From: Mariniphaga sp041687215
Lineage (GTDB): Bacteria; Bacteroidota; Bacteroidia; Bacteroidales; Prolixibacteraceae
Direction of reading: 5' to 3'
Length of the DNA stretch: 64,000 nt
Assembly (NCBI RefSeq): GCF_041687215.1
Contig: NZ_JAWLCI010000021.1
Location: forward strand, 1 to 64,000
Shown: one piece after another, positions 1 through 8,928 of the stretch
Position numbering within the stretch: position 1 is the stretch's first letter
How the letters are laid out: each line of letters begins with the position of its first letter
Notes under the pieces: model-generated
Databases searched by the model: none
What the model saw: only the letters and a program-made list of their open reading frames with translations
Told to the model about the DNA's origin: nothing
Made by a program: the position numbers and the translations under genes

Positions 1-55
1 GAAAAGCGTGCAAACAATACAAAAAGCACAAAAACCGCCAATGTAAACCTAAAAG

Positions 56-1267
56 TTGTTACTTTTCAAACCAAATTTTTTACTTGCGGATTTGAGGGAA
101 TATAGAATTCCTACACATAACAGCCGAATTCTTACTGCTTGGGACAGGGCATACAAAGGAATTTCTATTTGTAACAATATTTTATATCAATTGGAAAATA
201 CTGAGATTGAAATAAATAGTACTGCATTAAATGAAATGAAAGGGCAAGCAATTTTAATTCGGTCATTAATTTACTTTAATTTGGTTCGTGCTTTTGGAGC
301 TATTCCATATATTGATAAAAAAATTGCACCTTTAGATGCCTATGAATATCTTCGTGTCGAGCCTGCAACAATATATGAGAATGTTATTGAAGATTTGAAT
401 TATGCAAAAACAATTCTCCCTGAAAAATGGACAGGGAATAATATTGGCCGAGTCACAAAATTTGGTGCTTCAGCTATTCTATCAAAAGTACATCTTACTA
501 TTGGGGATAAAGGTAGTGCTAAGGTTGAATTAGAAAATATAATTAATAGTAATTTGTTTTCGTTAGATGCAAATCAAGATGGAAATAGTGATATAAACGA
601 TTTAGAATTTTTATTTGACGCTGATACAAAAAATTGCAAATCGTCAGTTTTAGAAGTCCAATATATGGCAGGTCCAAATGCCATAAATTCAGGACATCAA
701 GCTTCATATTCACCATTCTACTATAGTTTTTCATTGCCAGGAGATACGAGGCTTGATTATCGAGGGAATGGTCATAATTCACCTTCTGATGATTTAATTG
801 AAGAATTTGAAAATGGTGATCCAAGAAAAGATATGTTTTTAAGAACTGGTTATATTGATCAAGAATCGGGTGAATTTGTTTATTTTCCATTTACTATGAA
901 ATTTTATGATCTCAATTGGGATAATCCTGGACAAAATGTTGAAATTATTCGTTATGCAGACATCTTATTAATGTATTCAGAAGTAACTGATGATCCACTT
1001 TATTTAAACATGGTTAGAGCTCGAGCCGGGATGTCTCTCTATGGAACGGATGACTATCCTTCAGATAAATATCCCACTCTTGCCCTGGCAATTGAGCATG
1101 AAAGAAGGATTGAATTATGTCATGAGTTTCACAGACTTTTTGATCTAGTAAGAACAAATCGGGCACTAGAGAAAATTCCTTCTTTAAATACTAATAAATT
1201 ATTATTTCCAATTCCACAGTATGCTATTGATGTAAATAATGAATTGACTCAAAATCCAGGCTACTAA
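56..1267 (+). CDS. SusD/RagB-family glycan-binding protein, 5'-truncated
   Basis: SusD-family proteins are outer-membrane lipoproteins that bind glycans and pair with a SusC TonB transporter. The 403-residue frame has the family's TPR-like middle (an NNIL helix, then KGQAILIRSLIYF and VRAFG) and the typical C-terminal region: RYADILLMYSE, ERRIEL, FDLVR and a final NPGY. Family members are usually 450-600 residues with a lipoprotein signal. Here the frame opens with TTG and has no signal peptide, and in-frame stops lie at 44-46 and 50-52, so roughly the first 80-100 residues are missing. Bases 1-43 do not read as SusD in any frame. The gene may be a pseudogene, or its 5' part may lie beyond the window behind a break. 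No SusC is visible. Confidence 0.85.
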   Translation: MLLFKPNFLLADLREYRIPTHNSRILTAWDRAYKGISICNNILYQLENTEIEINSTALNEMKGQAILIRSLIYFNLVRAFGAIPYIDKKIAPLDAYEYLRVEPATIYENVIEDLNYAKTILPEKWTGNNIGRVTKFGASAILSKVHLTIGDKGSAKVELENIINSNLFSLDANQDGNSDINDLEFLFDADTKNCKSSVLEVQYMAGPNAINSGHQASYSPFYYSFSLPGDTRLDYRGNGHNSPSDDLIEEFENGDPRKDMFLRTGYIDQESGEFVYFPFTMKFYDLNWDNPGQNVEIIRYADILLMYSEVTDDPLYLNMVRARAGMSLYGTDDYPSDKYPTLALAIEHERRIELCHEFHRLFDLVRTNRALEKIPSLNTNKLLFPIPQYAIDVNNELTQNPGY

Positions 1268-1271
1268 ATTT

Positions 1272-1324
1272 AAAGGGTGCTTATATATTTTATTGTATAG
1301 ACACCCTTTAAAAAACCTTTTTAC
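1272..1324 (+). terminator. Hairpin after the SusD gene
   Basis: An 8-bp inverted repeat (AAAGGGTG at 1272-1279 and CACCCTTT at 1302-1309) lies just after the SusD stop and is followed by an A-run and CCTTTTT. It resembles a rho-independent terminator with an imperfect T tail. Confidence 0.5.
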
Positions 1325-1358
1325 AATAAATTTTTATTTAAATTATAAATAAGTAATC

Positions 1359-2615
1359 ATGAAAACCAAATTCTTTTTATTATTATTGATAAGTTTTGTT
1401 CTGCTTTGTTTCGGGGAAAATTTAGATGCACAAATTAGAATAGGAGAAAAATTACCTGTTTGGTCAGAGGGGAATTTAGATATACATCATATTAATACTG
1501 GTAAAGGGGATGCAACTTTTATTATTTTCCCTGATGGTACTACTATGTTAATCGATGCCGGTGAATCACATCGTCCCCCAAGTCCTAGAGAGGCTGTAGC
1601 TAAACCAAACAATAGTAGGACACCAGGTGAATGGATATCTAGATATATTTCAAACATCCTATACGAAACTAAAATGGAGTTAAAATTAGATTACATTCTT
1701 TTAACGCACTTTCATGGTGATCATATGGGAGGTGTGCATTCAGACAATAAACAATCTCAAAAGGGTAATTATGAATTATCTGGGATTACTGAAGTAGGCG
1801 AAAATATCCGTTTTAAAAAAATTATAGATCGTGATTATCCTTTTTATAATTGGCCTTCTCCAATGAATAATGCCACAATGCAGAATTATAAGAATTTTAT
1901 TGAATGGCATATAATTAATAAAGAAATGCAGGCAGAAAAATTTAATGTTGGAAGGAATGATCAAATTATACTTGTAAATAATCCTAATAATTATCGAAAC
2001 TTTGAAATTCGTAATATTGCAGCAAACGGATATGTATGGACTGGTGTAGGTGAGAATGTAAGAAATCACTTCCCGCCAATTGAATCAATAGATAAAGACG
2101 ATTTTCCAGATGAAAATATGTTGTGTACAGCAATAAGGTTATCTTATGGACGATTTGACTATTTTACTGGAGGAGATTTACTGGGAATTCCAGCCCCAGG
2201 AGATCCTGTTTGGCATGATATTGAAACACCCATCGGATATGTTGTTGGTCCAGTGGAAGTTAATGTTACAAATCATCACGCACATTTCAATGCTCAAAAT
2301 GAAAATTTTATTCGTTCTTTACGACCAAGAGTTCATATTATCCAGAGTTGGGTTGTAAATCATCCAGCACCGAGTACTTTAGGACGATTAGTTTCATCTA
2401 AATTATATCCTGGGCCTCGGGATATTTTTACAACCAATATGATGGAAGAAACAAAAATATTTATAGGAACAAGCATTGAAAAAATTATAGGTCAACAAGG
2501 GCATATTGTAATTCGTGTTGAACCCAAAGGAGAATTATTCAATATTTTTATGTTGGATGATTCTAATGAAGATTTTAAAATTAAATCTGTCCATGGACCT
2601 TATGTATGTGATTAA
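1359..2615 (+). CDS. Secreted metallo-beta-lactamase-fold hydrolase (ComEC/Rec2-like)
   Basis: A 418-residue protein with a Sec signal peptide (hydrophobic residues 5-20, likely cleaved after LDA) and a metallo-beta-lactamase fold. The zinc motif HFHGDH is at residues 117-122, after strands IIFPDG and LIDAG typical of ComEC-like soluble MBL proteins. A later GGD and a VTNHHAH stretch supply further metal ligands. The fold covers many hydrolases and the substrate cannot be read from the sequence. Its position between SusD and sulfatase genes on the same strand suggests a periplasmic role in glycan use. A 90-bp gap with a hairpin separates it from the SusD gene, so it may have its own promoter. 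Confidence 0.75.
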   Translation: MKTKFFLLLLISFVLLCFGENLDAQIRIGEKLPVWSEGNLDIHHINTGKGDATFIIFPDGTTMLIDAGESHRPPSPREAVAKPNNSRTPGEWISRYISNILYETKMELKLDYILLTHFHGDHMGGVHSDNKQSQKGNYELSGITEVGENIRFKKIIDRDYPFYNWPSPMNNATMQNYKNFIEWHIINKEMQAEKFNVGRNDQIILVNNPNNYRNFEIRNIAANGYVWTGVGENVRNHFPPIESIDKDDFPDENMLCTAIRLSYGRFDYFTGGDLLGIPAPGDPVWHDIETPIGYVVGPVEVNVTNHHAHFNAQNENFIRSLRPRVHIIQSWVVNHPAPSTLGRLVSSKLYPGPRDIFTTNMMEETKIFIGTSIEKIIGQQGHIVIRVEPKGELFNIFMLDDSNEDFKIKSVHGPYVCD

Positions 2616-2636
2616 TTTTCAGGAGGATTTACAAAA

Positions 2637-2861
2637 TTAAAAATGCAGTTCATTACGAAAAAATTTTTATTAAAGTAATTCAAGATGATAAAAATTTAAA
2701 AACCTGGTCTGAAATACATTTTGCAGCCGTTAAATTGAAACAAGCTTTGCGGAATGATTTTAAAAAAATAGGAAGATCCGCGCGTTGTGGGTCCCGATAA
2801 AGAAGTTTTTGATTCCTACATTCGATACAGCCCGATGCGGGATTTTCCAAAACCTGATTAA
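2637..2861 (+). pseudogene. Relic of a sulfatase C-terminus
   Basis: No intact gene is present, but the frame ending at the TAA at 2859-2861 reads EDPRVVGPDKEVFDSYIRYS and then PMRDFPKPD. This is nearly identical to the last 30 residues of the sulfatase at 19444-21060. Upstream, a different frame reads AAVKLKQALRNDFKK, matching the preceding helix of that sulfatase, with a frameshift at the A-run around 2762-2768. Further upstream the match fades (weak similarity from about 2660). It is therefore the frameshifted 3' end of a lost paralogous sulfatase, lying directly before an intact sulfatase gene. Confidence 0.8.
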
Positions 2862-2917
2862 ATACTTCAATAAAAATAAATTTGAGTTGCCTCATTAATT
2901 AAGCTAAAACTATAGAT

Positions 2918-4840
2918 ATGATTAAAATTAAATCAATTACTAAAGAATCGACAATCATGCTCATTGCATTGTCAGTAACATGTTCCAACAGTTTTGGGCA
3001 AAAACAACAGGATGAATTACCAAATATTCTGTGGATTACAAGTGAGGACAATAGTGAATATTTTATTGAGTGTTATGGAAATTCTTTTGCCACAACGCCC
3101 AACATCGATAAGCTGGCCAGTGAGGGATTTATGTATACACATGCTTATGCGACTCATCCAGTATGTTCTCCAACACGAAATAGTATAATCACAGGTGTTT
3201 ATGCCAATTCAAACGGGAACCATCCGATGAGAAGTGATTATGCTACATCAGACTTGGTTCATACTTATCCTGAATATTTGCGCCAGGCAGGATATTACTG
3301 TACGAATAATAGCAAAACCGATTATAATTCGGGCTCGATTGATGATAAAGGGATTTGGAATGAATGCAGCAATACGGCGCATTATAAAAATCGTCCGGAT
3401 GGAAAACCATTCTTTGCTTTATTCAACCTAATGGAAAGTCATGAAAGTCAGGTTAACAGGAGGCAGGGAACTTCGGTCGGGAATCTAAAACATAACCCGG
3501 CCAAAGTGCCATTGCCACCATACCATCCGGATACAAAACAAATCCGTTACGACTGGGCAGTATATTATGACGCTGTTCAGCATATGGATAGTCTTTTAGG
3601 CGTCTTACTTTTAGAACTTGAAGAATGTGGACTTGCCGATAATACCATAGTTTTTTATTACAGTGATCATGGTGGTGTGCTGCCACGCAGCAAGCGCTTC
3701 TTGTATGAAACAGGAACACATGTTCCTTTCATTGTAAGAATCCCTGAAAAATACGATTATTTGTATCCTTCTGAAAAACCAGGAGATAAGATAGATCGTT
3801 TAATTTCTTTCATTGATCTTCCTCCTACATTGTTTAGTTTGGTAGATATTCCTGTCCCTGATTATATGCAAGGAAAACCCTTCCTGGGAAAACAAAAGGC
3901 AAAAGAAAACAGGTACGTATATTCAGCCCGGGGAAGAATGGATGAGCGTTATGATAATTCGATTGCAGTAGCAGACCACAAATATAGGTATATTCATAAT
4001 TATATGCCATTTCGACCGGCAATGCAGTTTCTACGAACATTATATAGCATGCCGGCAACACAATCTTGGTATAATGAATATAAAGCAGGAAGAACAAATA
4101 TCATTCAAAGTATATTTTTCGAGGAAAGACCCGTAGAAGAGCTTTATGATATTGAGAATGACCCCTGGAATGTCAATAATCTGGCAGGAGTTCCTGCCTA
4201 TCAGGAAGTATTGAAACAGATGCGTCAGGCAGAAAAGGACTGGAAGAGAGAAATACACGATGTGTTGTTAATTCCAGAAGATGAATATACTTATTATTCA
4301 GGAAAAAATACGAAATATAAATCGATGTATGATTACATGCGTTCTGATGATTGCCCGTTTGATGAATTGTTGCAGGCAGCTGAACTTGCTACTTTGGGAG
4401 AGATTGGAGACATAAAAACCTATATTCAGTATTTGCAAAATGAGCATAGTGGAATACGTTATTGGGGAGTGACAGGGTTATTACTGTTGAAGGAGCATGC
4501 CAGACCAGCCATTCCTGCATTGAAAAAAGCAGCAAAAGACAGGTCTGGATCCGTAGCTGCGCTTGCTGCTGAAGCGTTGTATTGGCTTGGAGAAAAAGAT
4601 GAAGCAATTGAAGCATACATCAATATTATAAATGACAAAGTCACTTATGATTATTCTGACAGGAATTGGGCATTAAATAGTATTGACATCATTAATGAAT
4701 CAGATCATACAATCGCAAATCCTAATTTAAAAAAAGTAATTAAGAAATTGGTAGAATTCAGGAATGAAAATCCAATTTCAGGCTCCGTTGCTGGATACGA
4801 AATGCGCACTGCTCCATATATATTACAAAGTTGGGAATAG
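2918..4840 (+). CDS. Sulfatase (family S1) with C-terminal HEAT-like region
   Basis: A 640-residue type I sulfatase that would hydrolyse sulfate esters on glycans. The N-terminus has a signal peptide (about residues 10-27). The alkaline-phosphatase-like core starts at PNILWITSED (about residue 35), and the formylglycine motif CSPTR is at residues 83-87, so Cys83 should be the oxidised catalytic residue. SDHGG supplies metal ligands. After the core (to about residue 450) comes a helical stretch (RYWGVTGLLLL, HARPAIPALKKAA, VAALAAEALYWLG) that looks like HEAT repeats, as in some Bacteroidota S1 sulfatases. Substrate is unknown. It follows the sulfatase relic and precedes GH3 by 64 bp, probably in one transcript. 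Confidence 0.92.
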   Translation: MIKIKSITKESTIMLIALSVTCSNSFGQKQQDELPNILWITSEDNSEYFIECYGNSFATTPNIDKLASEGFMYTHAYATHPVCSPTRNSIITGVYANSNGNHPMRSDYATSDLVHTYPEYLRQAGYYCTNNSKTDYNSGSIDDKGIWNECSNTAHYKNRPDGKPFFALFNLMESHESQVNRRQGTSVGNLKHNPAKVPLPPYHPDTKQIRYDWAVYYDAVQHMDSLLGVLLLELEECGLADNTIVFYYSDHGGVLPRSKRFLYETGTHVPFIVRIPEKYDYLYPSEKPGDKIDRLISFIDLPPTLFSLVDIPVPDYMQGKPFLGKQKAKENRYVYSARGRMDERYDNSIAVADHKYRYIHNYMPFRPAMQFLRTLYSMPATQSWYNEYKAGRTNIIQSIFFEERPVEELYDIENDPWNVNNLAGVPAYQEVLKQMRQAEKDWKREIHDVLLIPEDEYTYYSGKNTKYKSMYDYMRSDDCPFDELLQAAELATLGEIGDIKTYIQYLQNEHSGIRYWGVTGLLLLKEHARPAIPALKKAAKDRSGSVAALAAEALYWLGEKDEAIEAYINIINDKVTYDYSDRNWALNSIDIINESDHTIANPNLKKVIKKLVEFRNENPISGSVAGYEMRTAPYILQSWE

Positions 4841-4904
4841 AGTAAACTGTACCTCTATATTATAAAAATCAACAATAAAAACAATTATAACATACGTTAC
4901 GTTT

Positions 4905-6932
4905 ATGAACAATTTTAACAGACTAATCATTGTATTGTTGCTTTTAAAGAGTTCTGCTTTAATAGCACAGGGAACCTATAGTTTACAGCCCGAAATCGAT
5001 GCCAGGGCAACTAATATCCTTCATGTTGATGAATTGAAATTTAAAGATTTGAATAAAAACGGAAAATTAGATATTTACGAAGATTGGCGTCAACCGGTGG
5101 TCAACCGAATTGATAATTTAATAGCTCAATTGACTTTGGAGGAAAAAGTTGGTTTTCTGTTGATCAACACGCTTAACGCAGAAGCTTTTGGAAAAGTTTC
5201 TGAAAATGGCGTTCGTTACATCGAAAATGAAAAGATGTCCCGGTTTATTTTCAGAAATCCTGTCGTTGAGAGTCCTGAACGTTACGGTGAAGGTGGTTTT
5301 GGCGGAAGTCAGATATCTCCATATGAAGCTGCTCAATTTACAAATTCTGTTCAGGAAATTGCAGAAAATACTCGCCTTGGCATTCCAGTAGTTTTTAAAT
5401 CGAATGCGAGAAATCATGTGGCATACGATCCCAGAGCAGGTATAAATGTAGAGTCCGGAGCTTTTTCCGCCTGGCCGAAAGAAGCTGGTCTCGCAGCAAC
5501 ACAGGATATAGAACTTATAGCTGAATTCGCAGATATTATGAGAAAGGAATGGACATCAATTGGCCTTAGATCAATGTACGGATATATGGCCGATTTAGCT
5601 ACTGAACCAAGATGGTATCGTATTCATGAAACGTTTACTGAAGATAGTGAATGGGCTACCGAAATTATAGCTGCACTCGTTAAAAATTTGCAGGGAGAAT
5701 CATTAAACTCAAAAAGTGTTGCCCTGACAATGAAACATTTCCCCGGGGGTGGCCCTCAAGAAGGCGGAGGCGATCCACACTTCGATTATGGGAAAAACCA
5801 GGTTTATCCGGCAGGCATGTTCGATAACCATGTCGCTCCGTTTAAAGCCGCGATTGAGGCTGGCGTATCATCAATAATGCCCTATTATGGAATTCCTATT
5901 GGGCAGCAGTACCTGCCAAATGATGTTGGGATGGCGTTTTCTAAAGGAATTGTTACCGATTTACTAAGAAATGAACTTGGATTTAAAGGATATGTAAATT
6001 CAGACACTGGGATTATTGGTGAAAGAGCTTGGGGATTGGAAGATAAAACCAAGGAAGAACAAATAGTTATTGCTGTTGAGGCAGGAACAGATGTGCTTTC
6101 TGGTTTTAGTGATAATAAAATGATAATAGACCTGGTAAAAACGGGAAAAATATCAGAAAGCAGGATCGAACAATCGGTCAGGAGGCTATTGACAGAACAA
6201 TTTGAGTTAGGCTTGTTCGAAAATCCTTATGTAGATCCAGATCGTGCTGCTTATATTGTAGGAAATTCATCATTTCAAAGAAAAGCGAACGTCGCTCAAC
6301 GAAAATCAATTGTGCTGTTGCAAAACAATATGAAGCTTCCCCTGACAATGCCGGAAGGTAACGATTCGCTTGTTTTATTTACAATGGGGGTGGATACTGA
6401 AATTTTTAATAACAGGTCTTGGGCAGGTATTAAGGTAATTACTGGCGACTACGATCGCATAAACGGTCAACGGCCAGCAATTGGAGATGACATTAATTAT
6501 GCAATTATACGGATAAATGTATTAAATACTGGAGGCAGATTTGGTGGGGCTTTACCTGAAGAACTTGATTTTTTGGCTTTTTCCGATATGGTTGGTTCAC
6601 AATCGTGGCACATTTCTCCATCGCTGGCGGATATAAAGAATATTATGAACATAGTTGGATCCGAAAACACAATTTTGTCCATTGACTTTCGTAATCCCTA
6701 TGTTTTAGATCAGCAGAGTGGTTTTCTTGAGTCTGGTGCCATTCTGGCTACATTTGGTGTCAGAAGCGAAGCCGTAATGGATATTATTATGGGGAATTTC
6801 AAGCCAGTAGGAAAACTTCCGTTTGCTTTGCCAAAAAGCCGCGAAGCTGTTATAAATCAAGATTCTGATGCACCGGGTTATTCTAAAGAAGATACGTTGT
6901 TTCCTTTTGGCTTTGGATTGACGTATGACTAG
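4905..6932 (+). CDS. Glycoside hydrolase family 3 (beta-glycosidase type)
   Basis: A 675-residue secreted GH3 enzyme (signal peptide through about residue 22). Near residue 45 there is a calcium-loop-like segment, DLNKNGKLDIYEDW. The TIM-barrel domain carries the family KHFPGGG motif (Lys277-His278) and the nucleophile region GYVNSDTG, with Asp367 as the likely nucleophile. The second alpha/beta domain starts near RKSIVLLQNN, and the C-terminus ends in FPFGFGLTY, typical of full-length GH3 proteins without an added fibronectin domain. It probably removes terminal beta-linked sugars from sulfatase-treated oligosaccharides. It is the last gene of the first block of this utilisation region. Confidence 0.9.
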   Translation: MNNFNRLIIVLLLLKSSALIAQGTYSLQPEIDARATNILHVDELKFKDLNKNGKLDIYEDWRQPVVNRIDNLIAQLTLEEKVGFLLINTLNAEAFGKVSENGVRYIENEKMSRFIFRNPVVESPERYGEGGFGGSQISPYEAAQFTNSVQEIAENTRLGIPVVFKSNARNHVAYDPRAGINVESGAFSAWPKEAGLAATQDIELIAEFADIMRKEWTSIGLRSMYGYMADLATEPRWYRIHETFTEDSEWATEIIAALVKNLQGESLNSKSVALTMKHFPGGGPQEGGGDPHFDYGKNQVYPAGMFDNHVAPFKAAIEAGVSSIMPYYGIPIGQQYLPNDVGMAFSKGIVTDLLRNELGFKGYVNSDTGIIGERAWGLEDKTKEEQIVIAVEAGTDVLSGFSDNKMIIDLVKTGKISESRIEQSVRRLLTEQFELGLFENPYVDPDRAAYIVGNSSFQRKANVAQRKSIVLLQNNMKLPLTMPEGNDSLVLFTMGVDTEIFNNRSWAGIKVITGDYDRINGQRPAIGDDINYAIIRINVLNTGGRFGGALPEELDFLAFSDMVGSQSWHISPSLADIKNIMNIVGSENTILSIDFRNPYVLDQQSGFLESGAILATFGVRSEAVMDIIMGNFKPVGKLPFALPKSREAVINQDSDAPGYSKEDTLFPFGFGLTYD

Positions 6933-7006
6933 TATGTTATTATCAAAAAGCTCCAAACTGGAAGACAGGAAGGAATCCAAAATAGGTTATAGTGATTTTC
7001 TGTATC

Positions 7007-7111
7007 ACTTCTACCAATTTCGTCATGCCAGATGACCTGTTGGCTCCTAACTTCGTTTCATGCGAAAAAACAGAAATAGAGAAAAAGAGGAAACTTGCCC
7101 GGCATGGAGTT
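7007..7111. repeat. Imperfect direct repeat, copy 1
   Basis: About 105 bp sharing CTTCTACCAA, then AGATGAC, then CTAACTTCG, then CATGCGAAA and a purine-rich AGAAATA...AGAGG tail with 7165-7270. The similarity is by eye and has several gaps. Neither copy codes for a recognisable protein. Confidence 0.55.
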
Positions 7112-7164
7112 TTGACTGTAAGCAGTCGGTGAACCCCGTATTGTTTCATTAAAGTTATAAACTC

Positions 7165-7270
7165 TGCGTATCCCTTCTACCAACCCCGTCTTGTTAGATG
7201 ACTACAGGGCATCTAACTTCGCGCCATGCGAAAGAATCAGAAATATAGTAAAGAGGGAATGTACTTGGCC
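7165..7270. repeat. Imperfect direct repeat, copy 2
   Basis: Second copy of the repeat at 7007-7111, with the same order of short conserved blocks (CTTCTACCAA, AGATGAC, CTAACTTCG, CATGCGAAA). Probably a dispersed intergenic repeat of this genome. Confidence 0.55.
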
Positions 7271-7675
7271 ATAGAATTGTGTCAGGAAAGCGGATTATCT
7301 CAGGGTAAGTTTTATTCCCGTGAAACCACGCGTGGTTTTTGCTCAATACAAATCAGCCGGTAATTTTCTTAAAACCGGCATCTTTCAACACCAACTAAAT
7401 CTGGTTTTCATTTTATTTCGGATTGAAAAGTATTCAAGGCACATGGCGAAACCAATGTATACATTTGAATATTGCAATGTAGGCACATCACAAAGCCGAT
7501 GAAGGCATATTACACTTTCAATGTGTACTTATTATGAAATGAATTTATTTACATTTAAAAGTGGCTGATTAATAAGTATTTGGATACATTGGATCCGTTG
7601 GTGAAAATTTATTTTTACGGGTTCCGGTTGTTAAACATTGTAATTTTACCGGGATTGTTGTAACTTCAACCGTCG

Positions 7676-7721
7676 AAAAAAATAAAGGTCCCGGAATGTG
7701 CGGGTACACAAACCAGGACCT
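7676..7721 (-). terminator. Rho-independent terminator of the HU-like gene
   Basis: On the minus strand, AGGTCC (7721-7716) pairs with GGACCT (7691-7686), followed directly by a T-rich tail (TTATTTTTTTC, to 7675). It sits about 20 bp beyond the HU-like stop codon. Confidence 0.75.
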
Positions 7722-7739
7722 CATGCAGAGCTTGAGAAA

Positions 7740-8117
7740 TTAATTTGCGATAGTGACGTCAATCATCCGCAGTTTTTTCTTAAGCTCTTTTGTTGGGCGG
7801 TAAACGATTTTCACTCCTTTTACCATCGAAGGGGATAGTTCATCCTCAGTTTCTACCCCGTCACTTTTTACATTTACGCAAAAAGTTCCGAGGTCGCCCA
7901 AAGCAATAGAACTACCTTCGATAAGCTTTTCGGGAATGATATCCATTAAAGCGACCAACACTCCGTGCACATCGGCACGTCTTAAAGAGCAGCGATTAGC
8001 CACCGAAATGGCCAAATCATTGAGATCAGTCTGCACATCATGCACTGCTGATGCATAGAACCGTGGTGCCGCTTCGGGCTCCATCGGATTTTTTTTGTTA
8101 ATTGCCTTAACTTTCAT
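7740..8117 (-). CDS. HU/IHF-like DNA-binding protein (HU-HIG type)
   Basis: A small histone-like protein. I place the start at the ATG at 8117 (protein begins MKVKAINKKNP, about 125 residues) rather than at 8165, because HU-HIG proteins of Bacteroidota begin this way and the extra N-terminus is not family-like. The body has the alpha-helical dimerisation part (HDVQTDLNDLAISVANR, then RADVHGVLVALMDIIPEKL) and the beta arm start SIALGDLGTFCVNV, followed by VKIVYRPTKELKKKL. These proteins bind and bend DNA and often lie beside mobile or accessory regions. A TAnnTTTG box is at 8163-8170 and a clear terminator follows. Confidence 0.85.
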   Translation of the reverse strand: MKVKAINKKNPMEPEAAPRFYASAVHDVQTDLNDLAISVANRCSLRRADVHGVLVALMDIIPEKLIEGSSIALGDLGTFCVNVKSDGVETEDELSPSMVKGVKIVYRPTKELKKKLRMIDVTIAN

Positions 8118-8162
8118 CGGCAAAAAATTTAAAGTTATGGCGCTCACTATGATACGCCTAAC

Positions 8163-8170
8163 CAAAAATA
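8163..8170 (-). promoter_or_regulatory. -7 box (TATTTTTG) for the HU-like gene
   Basis: The minus strand reads TATTTTTG, an exact match to the Bacteroidota -7 consensus TAnnTTTG, 46 bp before the ATG at 8117. No clear TTTG -33 box is seen. Confidence 0.45.
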
Positions 8171-8744
8171 TAAGTAAAATTTAAAATTTCTTTCATTTTG
8201 TTCATAACGTTTTTGAAAAGTTGTTAACAAGTAAATGTTATTGATTTAATTTACAGAATTTTAACCTGTTATTTTCTTGCGATTATTTACAGAAAAATAA
8301 TTGTTGATAAACTATTCTAATTTTTTTTTGTATGTAGCTTGGTTAAAATCTCGACTACAATATTTATGCAATACACTCATTTTTGTTTATAACTTTTTTC
8401 TGTACACACTGGAAACTTTCTCAGGGAGCGCGGTGAATTAATTAAGGTGAATAGGGTATTGACCGAATGGGGTAACCCGTTTTACTGAGGTTTGGGGAAG
8501 TTAGGATAAGGTTTTTATTTGTTAGAAACGGGAGCGGAAAATCAGGTTTTATCTGGTTTGACTACCCCGTCCGCCAGCTGGCGGACACCCCCATCTGATA
8601 AATCATGCCGGCGGGCCTCCTTTTTACAACTAACCATTCCATAGCTGCATCCGTTAAAGGAGGGGAAATTTCGTGCCGGGATTTTTTAAATTCAAAATTC
8701 TTACAGGATTAAACAGCACGCCGGCCAACCTGTTTCCTCCCATT

Positions 8745-8814
8745 AAAAACCTTATTTCCCGTCTTCCACCTTCGTAGCACTTCGACCACCCTTGAACCCC
8801 AACCTTATTAATCT
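8745..8814. repeat. Left direct repeat flanking PIN toxin-antitoxin module 1
   Basis: 70 bp starting AAAAACCTTATTTCCC and containing CTTGAACCCCAA. It is repeated in the same orientation at 9771-9840 with about a dozen mismatches by eye. The two copies bracket the toxin-antitoxin pair. Confidence 0.75.
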
Positions 8815-8853
8815 TCTCCACTGGCCTTTGGATTGAATAAGGTGAATAAGGTT
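8801..8853. repeat. Hairpin repeat of the AATAAGGTGAATAAGGTT family
   Basis: The left arm AACCTTATT (8801-8809) pairs with AATAAGGTT at the end of the right arm, AATAAGGTGAATAAGGTT (8836-8853). A better-preserved copy with longer arms is at 34877-34919, so it looks like a small dispersed palindromic element. Confidence 0.55.
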
Positions 8854-8928
8854 TTGAGGTGGGTGGGACAGGTTTTTTGATAGGTTTTTATAATTTGTTC
8901 AGATGCGGATTTTTTAAATTTTAATTTG

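Larger units (their letters stand above)
6933..7739. other. Long non-coding stretch with palindromes and an imperfect repeat
   Basis: I see no credible gene here. It holds two imperfect direct repeats (listed separately), a perfect 16-bp palindrome AAACCACGCGTGGTTT at 7323-7338, a hairpin GCCGGT/ACCGGC at 7356-7379, and the terminator of the convergent HU-like gene at its right end. The stretch separates the GH3 gene from an accessory block. Confidence 0.6.
8171..8928. other. Non-coding stretch with several palindromic repeats
   Basis: No credible gene. Contents: an AT-rich part (8171-8400); an 18-bp palindrome GTCCGCCAGCTGGCGGAC at 8569-8586, the same core as in the repeats at 56.5-57.3 kb; a CCGTTAAAGGAGGGGAAA block at 8651-8668 shared with 35196-35214; the left direct repeat of the PIN module (8745-8814); and a hairpin AACCTTATT/AATAAGGTT (8801-8853). 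Confidence 0.6.

Noticed and set aside
7320..7502. A 60-codon plus-strand frame
   Set aside because: No homology seen and it contains the palindromes of the intergenic stretch.
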